A stretch of DNA of 14,001 nt from Desulfobacteraceae bacterium. GTDB lineage: Bacteria; Desulfobacterota; Desulfobacteria; Desulfobacterales; UBA11574. The stretch is taken from NCBI GenBank assembly GCA_002868985.1, contig PKTV01000363.1, positions 1-14,001 on the forward strand, given 5' to 3'. The position numbers and the translations under genes were made by a program. Shown here one piece after another: positions 1 to 7,555 of the stretch. How positions within the stretch are numbered: position 1 is the stretch's first letter; the number at the start of each line of letters is the position of its first letter. Below the pieces are notes generated by a model, which ran no database searches, was not told where the DNA came from, and saw nothing but the letters and a program-made list of their open reading frames with translations.

Positions 1-932
1 AGTGTTTTTGAATCCTTTTGAATTTCAAGGGCTGCTTCTTCAAAAATGTAATCCCGAAGACTTTGGGCGTTTTCGACCCTGCGATCGATGCTGTATCCTG
101 GCTGGTTGAAGGTGCCGAATATCATCTTCTTTAAGTCGATAAACTCATCGAAATCGTGCTTTGGCCGGGCTGTGGGGTCCCATTGAGGGTCTTGCAGATG
201 CTGTCTGGCGGAGACACAGAATATTTTTTGTATGGGTTTTTCCCAGGCGGTTTTGATAAATTCTAAAAATTCCGGAACAATGGTTTGGGTTAGTTCTTTC
301 TTGTCCTGGCGATCGCACTTGTTGATGACCACCACCAGGGCGTCTCCGTTGAACAGGCGTACGTAATGGGCCAGAAAATCCACATGATCCTTTCTTTTTG
401 GATTTTCCGCATCAAACATGCAAATGAGAATATCTGAAATGGCAATGGCGTTTTGGACCAGGTGAATGTGTTTTTCCTGCTGGGTGCTGTCCGTATCCGG
501 TGTGTCGATCAACAGGACATGTTCAAGGGAGGCAGCCGCCGGACTCGATCGCATGTTCACATGTCCGAGGCCGAGCTGTTCCTTCAAATAATCGGCATCT
601 TTTGCTTCATGGCTGAGGACAACGATGCTCTGAGTGGTGGGCCGTCGGTGTCCGGTTTCGGACAGATTGTCCACTTGTGCCAGGGCATTTAGCAGTGTCG
701 ATTTTCCGGAGCCGCACGGGCCGATGATGGTCACAATGAGCTTGCGTTCAAAGCGTGCTTCTAAATGATCGATCATGCGGAGCACTTCATCACACTGCTT
801 TCTAAGGCCTGCCCCGGGCTGCCACATGGGCGCCTGGTCAATGGCATTGCAAAGCATTTTAACGTCATGTTTAAAGCCTTCTATTTTCCCCAGAGCCTTG
901 ATGGGGCCGGTCTGTACATTTGAAATCATCAT
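1..932 (-). CDS. Dynamin-like/large GTPase domain protein, partial (C-terminus beyond the window)
   Basis: This gene begins at 932 on the minus strand and is open to the left edge, giving 310 visible residues. I translated it by hand. It has a full set of GTPase motifs: a P-loop GPCGSGKST at residues 71-79, a candidate switch-I threonine at about 99-100 (RRPTTQ), a G3-like LLIDTPDTD at 140-148, NKCD at 204-207 (guanine specificity) and a G5-like VSA at 240-242. The G3 glycine of DxxG is replaced by aspartate. The start codon overlaps the stop of the upstream GTPase gene in an ATGA arrangement, so the two are probably translationally coupled and the proteins probably made together. By family knowledge, paired bacterial dynamin-like proteins act on membranes as hetero-oligomers; that role here is inference. 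The missing C-terminus would show whether it has a helical stalk and a membrane-binding region. Confidence 0.85.
   Translation of the reverse strand, partial: MMISNVQTGPIKALGKIEGFKHDVKMLCNAIDQAPMWQPGAGLRKQCDEVLRMIDHLEARFERKLIVTIIGPCGSGKSTLLNALAQVDNLSETGHRRPTTQSIVVLSHEAKDADYLKEQLGLGHVNMRSSPAAASLEHVLLIDTPDTDSTQQEKHIHLVQNAIAISDILICMFDAENPKRKDHVDFLAHYVRLFNGDALVVVINKCDRQDKKELTQTIVPEFLEFIKTAWEKPIQKIFCVSARQHLQDPQWDPTARPKHDFDEFIDLKKMIFGTFNQPGYSIDRRVENAQSLRDYIFEEAALEIQKDSKT
929..932 (-). promoter_or_regulatory. ATGA stop/start overlap coupling the two GTPase genes
   Basis: On the minus strand the TGA stop of the 659-residue GTPase (931-929) overlaps the ATG of the next GTPase gene (932-930). Such overlaps usually mean reinitiation by the same ribosome and near-equal amounts of the two proteins. 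A second in-frame ATG follows at once (929-927). Confidence 0.75.
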
Positions 933-2908
933 GATATCATCGCCTTTTTACAGACTGCAATTTGATCTTGGATCTGTGTGATCAGAACATCAGACGATTG
1001 CAGCGCGTCTGTTGCATGTTGAATAATTTGACCGGTGATCTCTTTTTCGAAAAGATCCTGAACAGCTTTGAGCTTGTTGTTGAGCCAGGTCTGGATAATG
1101 GGGCCCAGCATCTCTTTGAGCTGATTCTGATCCGCCTTTTTAAGGCCAGTGGTGGCTGGAAGCGCAATCAGGGCATAAAGATCATGGAGCCCGAACAGTC
1201 CGGTGAGCTTCACCTTGATTCCCACAGCACCTACAGGATCTCCTGTTGAAAGGATATAGGTTACGGCAACAGTTGCCGGCACCACGTTTAAAAACGCGGC
1301 AAACATCTGTCGAATTTTGGTCCAGGTTCCCATTTTACTTCTAAACCCGTCGGCGAGGTTTCTGAGATCCTTTTCGATGTCGTGTGACAGCTCTGCGATG
1401 ATCTCTTGCTGTGATAGAATCGACTGCTGTATCGATTTCCAATCCATGCGACGCAGGGTTTCCTGGTGCGGAAAAACAACCGGATGGGCTGAAACAATAA
1501 ATGTTAACGCCCTTTTTTCATCTTCGGCTTCCTTTCGGGGATTTTCATGGTTTTTCAAGCCCCTTTGGGCTCTGAGCTCTTCAACGGCGTCTGCCATGCG
1601 CCGGGTCACCGGATCTTTTAAGGCGGCGGCCACCGATATTTCAGAGTTTAGCGTGTGAAAATGCATCCGGTTTACGGCACTCAGCAGGTCTTCTTTGATG
1701 GCATCATTAAAATGCCCCCGGCCAACGGTTTTCTCTTTATCAGAAAATGTGCCCTTAATCTTTTTTGCCGTCCCCACCAGCGCTTTAAACGGGAGTTCGA
1801 TAATATTGCCGGCTTTTCGCATGGCCTTGACAAAGGGAGGATCCGTTGACATCCATATGTCGACAAAACGTTTCATCACCAGGTCCACGGGAAAGTGTTG
1901 AAGGGCTTCATGAACGCAGTGACTCTGGGCCGTTTGCAGGGCATCAAGATAAAGATGAAGCTCCTGGTTGGAGGTTTTTGTTTGTCCAAGAAATTCTTGA
2001 GCCCGGTCCAAAACATCATTTAAGATGGACGACAGCAATTCGAGTCTGAGCTTTTCGGTATGGATACTTTTCAATGCATCGAAAAACGACGGATCTTCTT
2101 TTCCAGCAGGGCGCAAGGTCATGTATTTTTCACCCGAGGCCACTAAATTGTCTTCATCGGTGCGGTAAACGCCCAGAACATATTGATCTGCTGCGCTGCC
2201 GTAAAGATTTTTGGCAACGGTCATGGCGTGTTCCTGCACCTCCTGTGTCTCAAAGCTTGGATAAACGCGATAGATTAAAAAGCATTTTCGCATGCCGATG
2301 CTGGTGAGCATTTCAGAGATAAAATCCGTATTTTCGCGGTTGTTATAGTTGGAATTGGTGAAAATATAGATCAGGATGTCGGATGATTCCAGGGCCTGCC
2401 GGGAGACCTCCCGATTGATGTAGACCCCTTTTGCACCGGTATCGAAATCCGGCGTGTCCATTAATACCAGGTTTTTAGGAATGGCGTTGCTCAACACATA
2501 CACCGGATGCCCCGGGGTGGTCAGCTCATCTTTGTCTTTGAGGGGACGGGGCAAGGTGCCGAAAGGCTCAAACAGAGCGGAGAGAAAGTCGGGCTTTTCC
2601 AAAAGCTCCCCATGGGCCGAAAAAAGCACCCGGCGGTTGAGTCCTGCGCGGCCGCCGACGGGTGAGAGTCCCTCTTTTACGATGGAATTAAACAGCGTCG
2701 ATTTTCCGGATGACCCGCCGCCGCAGATGGTGGCCATCAAGGGGAAATCCGGAGACAGCTTTGTCAGCAATTTTTTGTCGATGATTTGGGCCCATGGTTC
2801 CGCCTCTTTGTGACGGTCGAGCCCAAGCACGTCCATGACGCGGGGAATATCGCCTCTCAGTTTTTTAAGAGCGTCAATCAGATTTTGATCATTCAGGTTT
2901 TTCATCAT
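929..2908 (-). CDS. Dynamin-like large GTPase, 659 aa, with C-terminal hydrophobic segment
   Basis: The N-terminal GTPase domain has a clear P-loop GGGSSGKST at residues 63-71 and a G3-like LVLMDTPDFD at 147-156, again with Asp in place of the DxxG glycine. No NKxD is visible where G4 should be: the strand FLIYRVY (210-216) is followed directly by PSFET. Base specificity may therefore be relaxed or supplied by the partner. The remaining 370 residues are mainly helical, with a hydrophobic region at about 535-590 (AAFLNVVPATVAVTYIL, then a stretch ending ALIALPATTGL) that could dip into or cross the membrane, as in bacterial dynamin-like proteins. The start is the first of two adjacent ATG codons (2908 and 2905); no convincing Shine-Dalgarno sequence precedes either. 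The 3' end overlaps the next GTPase gene by 4 bases. The cargo and exact role are unknown. Confidence is high for a GTPase and moderate for the dynamin-like label. Confidence 0.85.
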   Translation of the reverse strand: MMKNLNDQNLIDALKKLRGDIPRVMDVLGLDRHKEAEPWAQIIDKKLLTKLSPDFPLMATICGGGSSGKSTLFNSIVKEGLSPVGGRAGLNRRVLFSAHGELLEKPDFLSALFEPFGTLPRPLKDKDELTTPGHPVYVLSNAIPKNLVLMDTPDFDTGAKGVYINREVSRQALESSDILIYIFTNSNYNNRENTDFISEMLTSIGMRKCFLIYRVYPSFETQEVQEHAMTVAKNLYGSAADQYVLGVYRTDEDNLVASGEKYMTLRPAGKEDPSFFDALKSIHTEKLRLELLSSILNDVLDRAQEFLGQTKTSNQELHLYLDALQTAQSHCVHEALQHFPVDLVMKRFVDIWMSTDPPFVKAMRKAGNIIELPFKALVGTAKKIKGTFSDKEKTVGRGHFNDAIKEDLLSAVNRMHFHTLNSEISVAAALKDPVTRRMADAVEELRAQRGLKNHENPRKEAEDEKRALTFIVSAHPVVFPHQETLRRMDWKSIQQSILSQQEIIAELSHDIEKDLRNLADGFRSKMGTWTKIRQMFAAFLNVVPATVAVTYILSTGDPVGAVGIKVKLTGLFGLHDLYALIALPATTGLKKADQNQLKEMLGPIIQTWLNNKLKAVQDLFEKEITGQIIQHATDALQSSDVLITQIQDQIAVCKKAMIS

Positions 2909-3258
2909 GGCATTGATACGAATAACACATTTTTAGAGACAAAGGAACATTTTACCCCAACGGTTTCAGGGAAGCGTCAAAGTTAACTCTAACTGATTCA
3001 GATATAAGAGATTTGCTTTCCCGGATAGGGTGCTAAAATCCCAAATTCCAAGCACCAAATTCCAAATAAATCCCAAATCCCAATATTCAATGACCAAAAC
3101 CTTTCAATCGCTTATTGGATGTTTTCCCGTCTTTTTATCTGTTTTGAATTTCGGTCATTGAGATTTATTTGAGATTTGTATTTTTGTGCTTGGAATTTTC
3201 ATAATTTTCATAAGCCAAAAACTTTATTTATTCCAAACCATTACCTGTTTAAATAATT
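2909..3258. other. 350-base intergenic region between the GTPase operon and the MFS gene
   Basis: No coding potential was found. The right two thirds is filled by a long imperfect palindrome, listed separately. Left of it, on the minus strand, a weak promoter-like pair for the GTPase operon can be seen: TTGACG (2980-2975) and TAAAAT (2954-2949), but the 20-base spacing is longer than ideal. No terminator with a GC stem and T-run was recognised downstream of the MFS gene. Confidence 0.5.
3036..3205. repeat. Long imperfect inverted repeat (dispersed-repeat or MITE-like palindrome)
   Basis: The two arms are reverse complements over several blocks. AAATTCCAAGCAC at 3043-3055 matches 3186-3198 (13 of 13). 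AAATAAATC at 3064-3072 matches 3162-3170 (9 of 9). CAATGACC at 3088-3095 matches 3153-3160 (8 of 8). The gaps between blocks differ in length, so the stem would have bulges around a loop of about 57 bases. The arms are built from reiterated AAATTCC/AAATCCC words. It carries no gene. It could be a non-autonomous mobile or dispersed intergenic repeat, or act as an RNA hairpin between two minus-strand genes. Its family is inference. Confidence 0.7.
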
Positions 3259-4476
3259 TTATTCACCTTCATCTCTTTCCATCCTCTGCCAGCCCCGTAG
3301 CCCCCAAATCAGACACAAAAGCCCCAAGCCGCTCATAACGGCTGAAACAGCCCCGGTCATAAGGATTCCGCCGGCCAGCCAGACCGGGCCTCCCATCAGC
3401 GCACCGATAACCCTCCCAACACCGGCGGCTGCCAGAAAACCCGACATCATGGTGGCCCGCAGGCCGGGGAGCAATTCTGTGCAAAGCGACAATGCCGAAA
3501 CAATTGTAAATTCATACGTCAAAAAAATAAAAAACAATCCACCCAGGGACCAGGATAACGTTTGGCCCAGCAAGGGCAGAACAATGTAGCTTATGATGCA
3601 CAGAACCATTCCTGAAGCCACCGATCGTTTTAATCCCAGGCGGTCGGAAATGGCTGCAGTCAGGCCTTCCCCGGAAAGCTCGGCTATTCCGATGACACTG
3701 GTGCCGAGTCCCAGGGCAACAATGCTCAAACTGAACGATTTTTCCAGCCATGCCCCGTAGACCACAAAGAGATTGTCGTTGGCAGCACTGGCAAAAAACC
3801 CAAATCCCAAAGCCCCCAGTGCAGCCCGCTCCTGACACAACCTGGTCCAGGCACTCCAAAGACCGGAAGCGCTTTGATGCCGTATGGTCTTTTTTTCATC
3901 CTTTGGCAGCAAAATTTTCAGTGCCACCATACCGATCAACCCGACGCCGCCCATGGCAAAAAAGGGTGCCCGCCACCCCATATATTCGATAAGCAATCCA
4001 ATTAAAGGAATACCTACCAATGTACTTCCTGCCCAGCTGAACTCGATCAAGCCGATAAACAATCCCCGCCGGTGAAAAGGGACCCGCTGACTGATATACG
4101 CTTGTATGGCCGGGTCAAAAACACTTTTTCCCAGTCCGGCCAAAAAGAGTGAGGCCAAAACAACACCGTAAAAGGGTAAAAACCCTCCGGCGAACATGCC
4201 CAGAACAAGCATCCCCAGCCCGGAAAGCATCATCAAACGGTATCCCAATCGATCTGCAAAAGGTCCGAAGAACATGCCCAGTATCGCCGTGGACTGGTTG
4301 ACGGCTATAATAGACGTAACGGCGGTTAAGGGCACGCCCATTCCACGACTCAGCGCAGGTGCAAACGGGTAGGCAAACCGCCGTGCCGTATTGAGCGCCA
4401 GGCGGCATAGCGTGGCCACACACACTTTCCAGACCAATCCTGAACCCTGGGTCACTGGGGTGGTTTTTTGAGGCAT
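3259..4476 (-). CDS. Major facilitator superfamily (MFS) transporter, 405 aa
   Basis: This is a very hydrophobic protein of the usual MFS length, about 400 residues with roughly 12 predicted membrane helices in the inner membrane. The diagnostic motif A lies between helices 2 and 3 as GPFADRLGYR (residues 71-80). A weaker second copy, SDRLGLKR (277-284), starts the matching loop of the C-terminal half. A charged cytoplasmic loop at about 190-215 (PKDEKKT followed by a His/Ser-rich stretch) separates the two six-helix halves. This is the drug:H+ antiporter/sugar-efflux type architecture, so proton-driven export of a small molecule is plausible, but the substrate cannot be read from the sequence. 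The ATG start has only a weak Shine-Dalgarno upstream. The gene stands alone, between the palindromic spacer and a divergent small gene. Confidence 0.88.
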   Translation of the reverse strand: MPQKTTPVTQGSGLVWKVCVATLCRLALNTARRFAYPFAPALSRGMGVPLTAVTSIIAVNQSTAILGMFFGPFADRLGYRLMMLSGLGMLVLGMFAGGFLPFYGVVLASLFLAGLGKSVFDPAIQAYISQRVPFHRRGLFIGLIEFSWAGSTLVGIPLIGLLIEYMGWRAPFFAMGGVGLIGMVALKILLPKDEKKTIRHQSASGLWSAWTRLCQERAALGALGFGFFASAANDNLFVVYGAWLEKSFSLSIVALGLGTSVIGIAELSGEGLTAAISDRLGLKRSVASGMVLCIISYIVLPLLGQTLSWSLGGLFFIFLTYEFTIVSALSLCTELLPGLRATMMSGFLAAAGVGRVIGALMGGPVWLAGGILMTGAVSAVMSGLGLLCLIWGLRGWQRMERDEGE

Positions 4477-4716
4477 AGACGTATCTTTTAATTAGATTCT
4501 TTAACCCAAAAAAAATGATGAGTTAACCTTGTATCCCCCTAAAATGCAAGCAAAATTTTCTGGTCTGCTACACGACAGTTACATGACTGAAAATTAGGGG
4601 TGCGAAGCATGACATTATTACTTAAACAATAAAAACAGCTTTACTTTTAAAAAAGAAAGGCATATTGATATGCGCTCGTTTCGAGTTTGATCGTTACCGA
4701 CCATTGGGGGTAATCT
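4477..4716. other. Divergent intergenic region with short dyads
   Basis: This 240-base AT-rich spacer lies between the divergent MFS and 80-residue protein genes and must hold promoters for both. I could not pick either with confidence. Two dyads are visible: GCATAT/ATATGC separated by two bases (4660-4673), 43 bases upstream of the small gene, which could be an operator; and CCCCTAA (4536-4542) with its complement TTAGGGG (4594-4600), which encloses AATTTTC (4554-4560) and GAAAATT (4589-4595). Confidence 0.35.
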
Positions 4717-4959
4717 ATGGAAATTAAAGTGGAATGTTATGCCGGATACCGGGGAGAAGAGACACCTCGTAGAATCTGGATAGGCAATCGAAAAATCGAG
4801 GTTAAAGAAATTCAAGATCGCTGGCTGGCGCCGACCCACCGATATTTTAAGATCCATGGAGATGATAACGCCATTTATATTCTTCGTCACAGCTCTGAAA
4901 CATGGGAATGGGACATGACCTTTTACAAGCAAGCGGAAAATCATTTTGACGTGACATAA
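4717..4959 (+). CDS. Small conserved-looking protein of unknown function, 80 aa
   Basis: This is a charged soluble protein with no signal peptide or membrane helix. A purine-rich Shine-Dalgarno (TTGGGGG, 4704-4710) lies six bases before the ATG, which supports translation. The sequence alternates short beta-like stretches (MEIKVECYAGYRG, RRIWIGNRKIEVKEI, YFKIHGDDNAIYILRHS), typical of a small beta-barrel or beta-sheet fold. It contains many aromatics, including RWLAP (35-39) and TWEWDMTFY (62-70). Small proteins of this style, opening with MEIKVEC and carrying a central RW and ILRH, seem familiar to me from other Deltaproteobacteria, but I know of no assigned function. It converges on the aminotransferase gene with only nine bases between stop codons, so the two transcripts may interfere. 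It has no cysteine pair or catalytic motif. Confidence 0.75.
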   Translation: MEIKVECYAGYRGEETPRRIWIGNRKIEVKEIQDRWLAPTHRYFKIHGDDNAIYILRHSSETWEWDMTFYKQAENHFDVT

Positions 4960-4968
4960 ATACTTCCT

Positions 4969-6297
4969 CTATACCGCTATCTCTCTAACAACATCATCGA
5001 ATATAGACAGACACTTATCAATCTCTGAGGTATTCACCGTTAAAGAAGGGCAAAAGCGAATACTATTTTCACCACACCCTAAAAGAAGCAATCCTTTATT
5101 AAACGCTTGCTTAATAATGTCGTTTCGCCACGTTCTGGCCGGTTCTTTGGTCTCACGATCTTTGACAAACTCCACGGCCACCATCAAGCCTTTTCCCCGG
5201 ACATCCCCCATGCATTCATGTGATTGTTGAAGTTTTACAAGTCCGTCCATAAGACGCTTTCCCTGAACCGCTGCATTTTCCATGAGTCCTTCTTCTAAGA
5301 GCTCAATGGTGGTAAGGGCTGCCATGCATGATACGGGATTTCCGCCGAATGTTGAGGCATGGGAACCGGCCTCCCAGTCCATGATTTCCGCCCGTGCCGT
5401 GAGGGCCCCCAAGGGCATGCCGGAAGCGATGCCTTTGGCAAGGGCGATGATGTCCGGATCCACGCCGAAATGTTCCATGGCAAACATTTTTCCGGTTCGG
5501 CCCATTCCGGACTGAACCTCATCGACCACATAAAGAATGCCGTATTTTTTGGCGATCCTATTCATTTCTCTATGAAATTCAGGCGGCGGCACAATATATC
5601 CCCCCTCACCCTGTATGGGTTCCACAAAAATGGTCGCCACCTCTTCCGGAGGGATGGTGGTTCTAAAAAGGGTATCTTCGACCCACTTGACGCATCCCAG
5701 TTCGCATTCGGGATAACTAAGATTATACGGGCAGCGATAGCAATACGCATAGGGGATGTGCGTGATTCCAGGTACCAGTGGATTGTAATGTTTTTTCTGA
5801 ATGGTCTTGCTCGCCGTCAGTGAAAGCGCCCCCATGGTTCGTCCATGAAACGCCCCGTAAAATGCCAGGTTTAATTCACGTTTTGTGTGCCATCGCGCCA
5901 GTTTAAAGGCCGCCTCCACCGCTTCTGCGCCTGAATTTCCGAAATAGACTTTCTTGCTCCCTTTCCCGGGCGCCATTTGGGCAAGTTTTTTGGCCAGTAC
6001 AATCTGGGGTCTGTAATAAAAATCCGTTCCCGACATATGCAACAGAAGGTCGGCCTGTTTTTTGATGGCTTTAATCACTCTGGGATGACAGTGTCCTGTG
6101 GCACAAACGGCAATACCTGCCGTAAAATCCAGAAATATATTGCCGTCCACATCGTGTACCCAAAGCCCTTTGGCTTTTTCGACCACCAGCGGATAATAGC
6201 GGGTATAGGAGGGAGAGACGTATTTTCGATCCTGATTAATGAGCTTGCGGGCTTTTGGACCTGGCAGCGGGGGGTGAATCAGGGGCCATTTTTTCAT
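4969..6297 (-). CDS. Class III PLP-dependent aminotransferase (acetylornithine/ornithine/4-aminobutyrate aminotransferase family), 442 aa
   Basis: This is a fold-type I PLP enzyme of typical length. Visible landmarks are the phosphate-binding GNSGAEA (120-126), FHGR (150-153), EPIQGEGG (226-233), the pyridine-nitrogen aspartate in VVDEVQSGMGRTG (D259), the Schiff-base lysine in LAKGIASGMPLGA (K288) and the TFGGNP loop that follows. By family it moves the terminal amino group of ornithine, acetylornithine, 4-aminobutyrate or a similar omega-amino acid to 2-oxoglutarate. Some close archaeal relatives are amino-acid racemases, so the substrate is uncertain and I give no symbol. It has an unusual cysteine cluster, C186-x2-C189-x8-C198-x3-C202, seen in the archaeal-type branch. 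A strong Shine-Dalgarno (GGAGGA) precedes the ATG. It lies 57 bases downstream of the universal stress protein gene on the same strand and is likely co-transcribed. Confidence 0.9.
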   Translation of the reverse strand: MKKWPLIHPPLPGPKARKLINQDRKYVSPSYTRYYPLVVEKAKGLWVHDVDGNIFLDFTAGIAVCATGHCHPRVIKAIKKQADLLLHMSGTDFYYRPQIVLAKKLAQMAPGKGSKKVYFGNSGAEAVEAAFKLARWHTKRELNLAFYGAFHGRTMGALSLTASKTIQKKHYNPLVPGITHIPYAYCYRCPYNLSYPECELGCVKWVEDTLFRTTIPPEEVATIFVEPIQGEGGYIVPPPEFHREMNRIAKKYGILYVVDEVQSGMGRTGKMFAMEHFGVDPDIIALAKGIASGMPLGALTARAEIMDWEAGSHASTFGGNPVSCMAALTTIELLEEGLMENAAVQGKRLMDGLVKLQQSHECMGDVRGKGLMVAVEFVKDRETKEPARTWRNDIIKQAFNKGLLLLGCGENSIRFCPSLTVNTSEIDKCLSIFDDVVREIAV

Positions 6298-6354
6298 GAT
6301 TCCTCCACAAAGAGATGAGCATCAATTTTTATGCGAAATTCAGGTTAGACGATT

Positions 6355-7263
6355 TTATTCGGGCAGACATACCGAAAGTACCGGGCAGGGGGTTTGTCGA
6401 ACGACGCGATCCGTCGTCGAGCCAATAAATAACCTTTCCACGAGCACTTGCCCTCGAACACCCAGAACAATCAAGTCCATTTTATTTGTCTTGGCATATC
6501 GGATCAGTTCTTCATGAGACGGGCCGTCCAAAAGAACGGTTTGTGGTGTACACCAGTTAAAGGCTTCTGTGGGGACCATTTTTTTGAGTTTGTCTTTTAT
6601 CTGGGTCTGTAAATCCACTTGAAGATCTTTCCCGTACTCAACAGATATTTTAAACATGTCCATATATACGGGCGGCTCCATAACATGAACCAGATGCAGC
6701 TCTGATTGAAACTCCTGGGCAAGACTGAGCCCGTGTTGAAATGCCAGGGCGGAATCTTTTGAAAAATCGCAACCCACCAGAATTTTTTTAAATCTTAACC
6801 CCTGTTCCGACAAAATGTTCAGATCATGTTCCGGGCCACGAACGATCAGCAACGGGCAATGAAGCGTGCGCATGAGGCGTTCGGTGACCGAACCGAGAAT
6901 CAGTCGCTTGAGTCCGGAGCGCCCGTGGGTGGCAGAAATGGCCAGGTCCGCACCCTTTTCTTTGGCCAGACGAGAAATTTCATCGCCGGCATGACCGATG
7001 GTGACCAAGGACTCCCATTGAATCTCTTTATCACCCACCAAGAGTTTAAGTTGATGGTTGGCATTAGCGATGGCCTGGCTCTGCTGATCCACAAAAAATA
7101 TGGGTCCATCTCCATATGTTATGCTGGTGGGAAAATCAACCACATGGCACACATAAAGTTTGGCGCTAAACTCCCGGGCCAGGGCAATTCCCCAGGAAAC
7201 CGAATGGTTGGAAAAGTCTGAAATGTCGGTGGTACAAAAAATCGTTTTTATTTCAACTCTCAT
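6355..7263 (-). CDS. Universal stress protein, two tandem UspA domains, 302 aa
   Basis: Two UspA domains lie in one chain, at about residues 6-142 and 158-299. Each starts with a beta strand and an aspartate (KTIFCTTDIS with D13; KKILVGCDFS with D166) and ends with the nucleotide-binding loop. Domain 2 has the full G-x2-G-x9-G-S motif (G268, G271, G281, S282). In domain 1 the first glycine is alanine (A111, G114, G124, S125), so ATP binding is best supported in domain 2. These proteins are cytoplasmic and are induced by stress or growth arrest. A longer reading frame extends upstream to 7314, but AAGGAG at 7270-7275 sits six bases before the ATG at 7263, so I chose that start. The transcript probably begins near 7483, giving a leader of about 220 bases. 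Confidence 0.9.
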   Translation of the reverse strand: MRVEIKTIFCTTDISDFSNHSVSWGIALAREFSAKLYVCHVVDFPTSITYGDGPIFFVDQQSQAIANANHQLKLLVGDKEIQWESLVTIGHAGDEISRLAKEKGADLAISATHGRSGLKRLILGSVTERLMRTLHCPLLIVRGPEHDLNILSEQGLRFKKILVGCDFSKDSALAFQHGLSLAQEFQSELHLVHVMEPPVYMDMFKISVEYGKDLQVDLQTQIKDKLKKMVPTEAFNWCTPQTVLLDGPSHEELIRYAKTNKMDLIVLGVRGQVLVERLFIGSTTDRVVRQTPCPVLSVCLPE

Positions 7264-7269
7264 AACCTT

Positions 7270-7275
7270 CTCCTT
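7270..7275 (-). promoter_or_regulatory. Ribosome binding site fixing the universal stress protein start
   Basis: On the minus strand AAGGAG lies six bases before the ATG at 7263 inside a purine-rich run (GGAAGGAGAAGG). The upstream in-frame ATG at 7314 has no comparable site. The 17 extra residues it would add are basic and do not belong to the UspA fold. Confidence 0.8.
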
Positions 7276-7312
7276 CCGTTTTTCAAACCGGGCAATCACG
7301 CCCGAGGCGGAC

Positions 7313-7352
7313 AAGTCATGCCAAAGGTAGATAAATCATGCCGGAGGTAGAC
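7313..7352. repeat. Tandem 20-base direct repeat in the universal stress protein leader
   Basis: AAGTCATGCCAAAGGTAGAT (7313-7332) is followed directly by AAATCATGCCGGAGGTAGAC (7333-7352), 16 of 20 identical. The bases just before (CGAGGCGGACAAG) resemble the end of the unit, hinting at a decayed third copy. It lies within the presumed mRNA leader, 50-90 bases before the start codon. It could be a protein-binding site on DNA or RNA, or simple duplication. Confidence 0.55.
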
Positions 7353-7489
7353 AAACCGAAACATATTTTATCCGAAAATCAGCATCCGGACGAATTTAAA
7401 AGATAAGTCAGAACAACACAGACATAGAGAATCAAAAGCTGGAATCGTTTGAGCACAGCATACCGCATGTCGAGAAATGATATAAAAAT

Positions 7490-7518
7490 AACATATGATA
7501 AAACTGGGTTCATGTCAA
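7490..7518 (-). promoter_or_regulatory. Sigma70-type promoter for the universal stress protein operon
   Basis: Read on the minus strand, a consensus -35 TTGACA (7518-7513) is followed by a 17-base spacer and TATGTT (7495-7490), four of six matches to TATAAT. Transcription would start near 7483, about 220 bases before the ATG. The perfect -35 and ideal spacing make it credible; the -10 is moderate. Confidence 0.55.
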
Positions 7519-7555
7519 AGGGAACTCGTTTCTCTTTTCAACCTTTTTTCTTTTA

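Noticed and set aside
3036..3205. CRISPR array or tandem repeat
   Set aside because: The repeated words are short, irregularly spaced and arranged as a palindrome, with no uniform repeat-spacer pattern and no cas genes.
3512..3859. 115-codon minus-strand frame inside the MFS gene
   Set aside because: Shifted-frame shadow of the transporter with no hydrophobic pattern and no start signals.
5359..5823. 154-codon plus-strand frame opposite the aminotransferase
   Set aside because: It lies wholly antisense to a confidently identified enzyme and its residues mirror the codon structure of that gene.
7264..7314. Longer N-terminus for the universal stress protein (start at 7314)
   Set aside because: The extra residues are basic and not part of the UspA fold, and a strong Shine-Dalgarno within this stretch points to the ATG at 7263.
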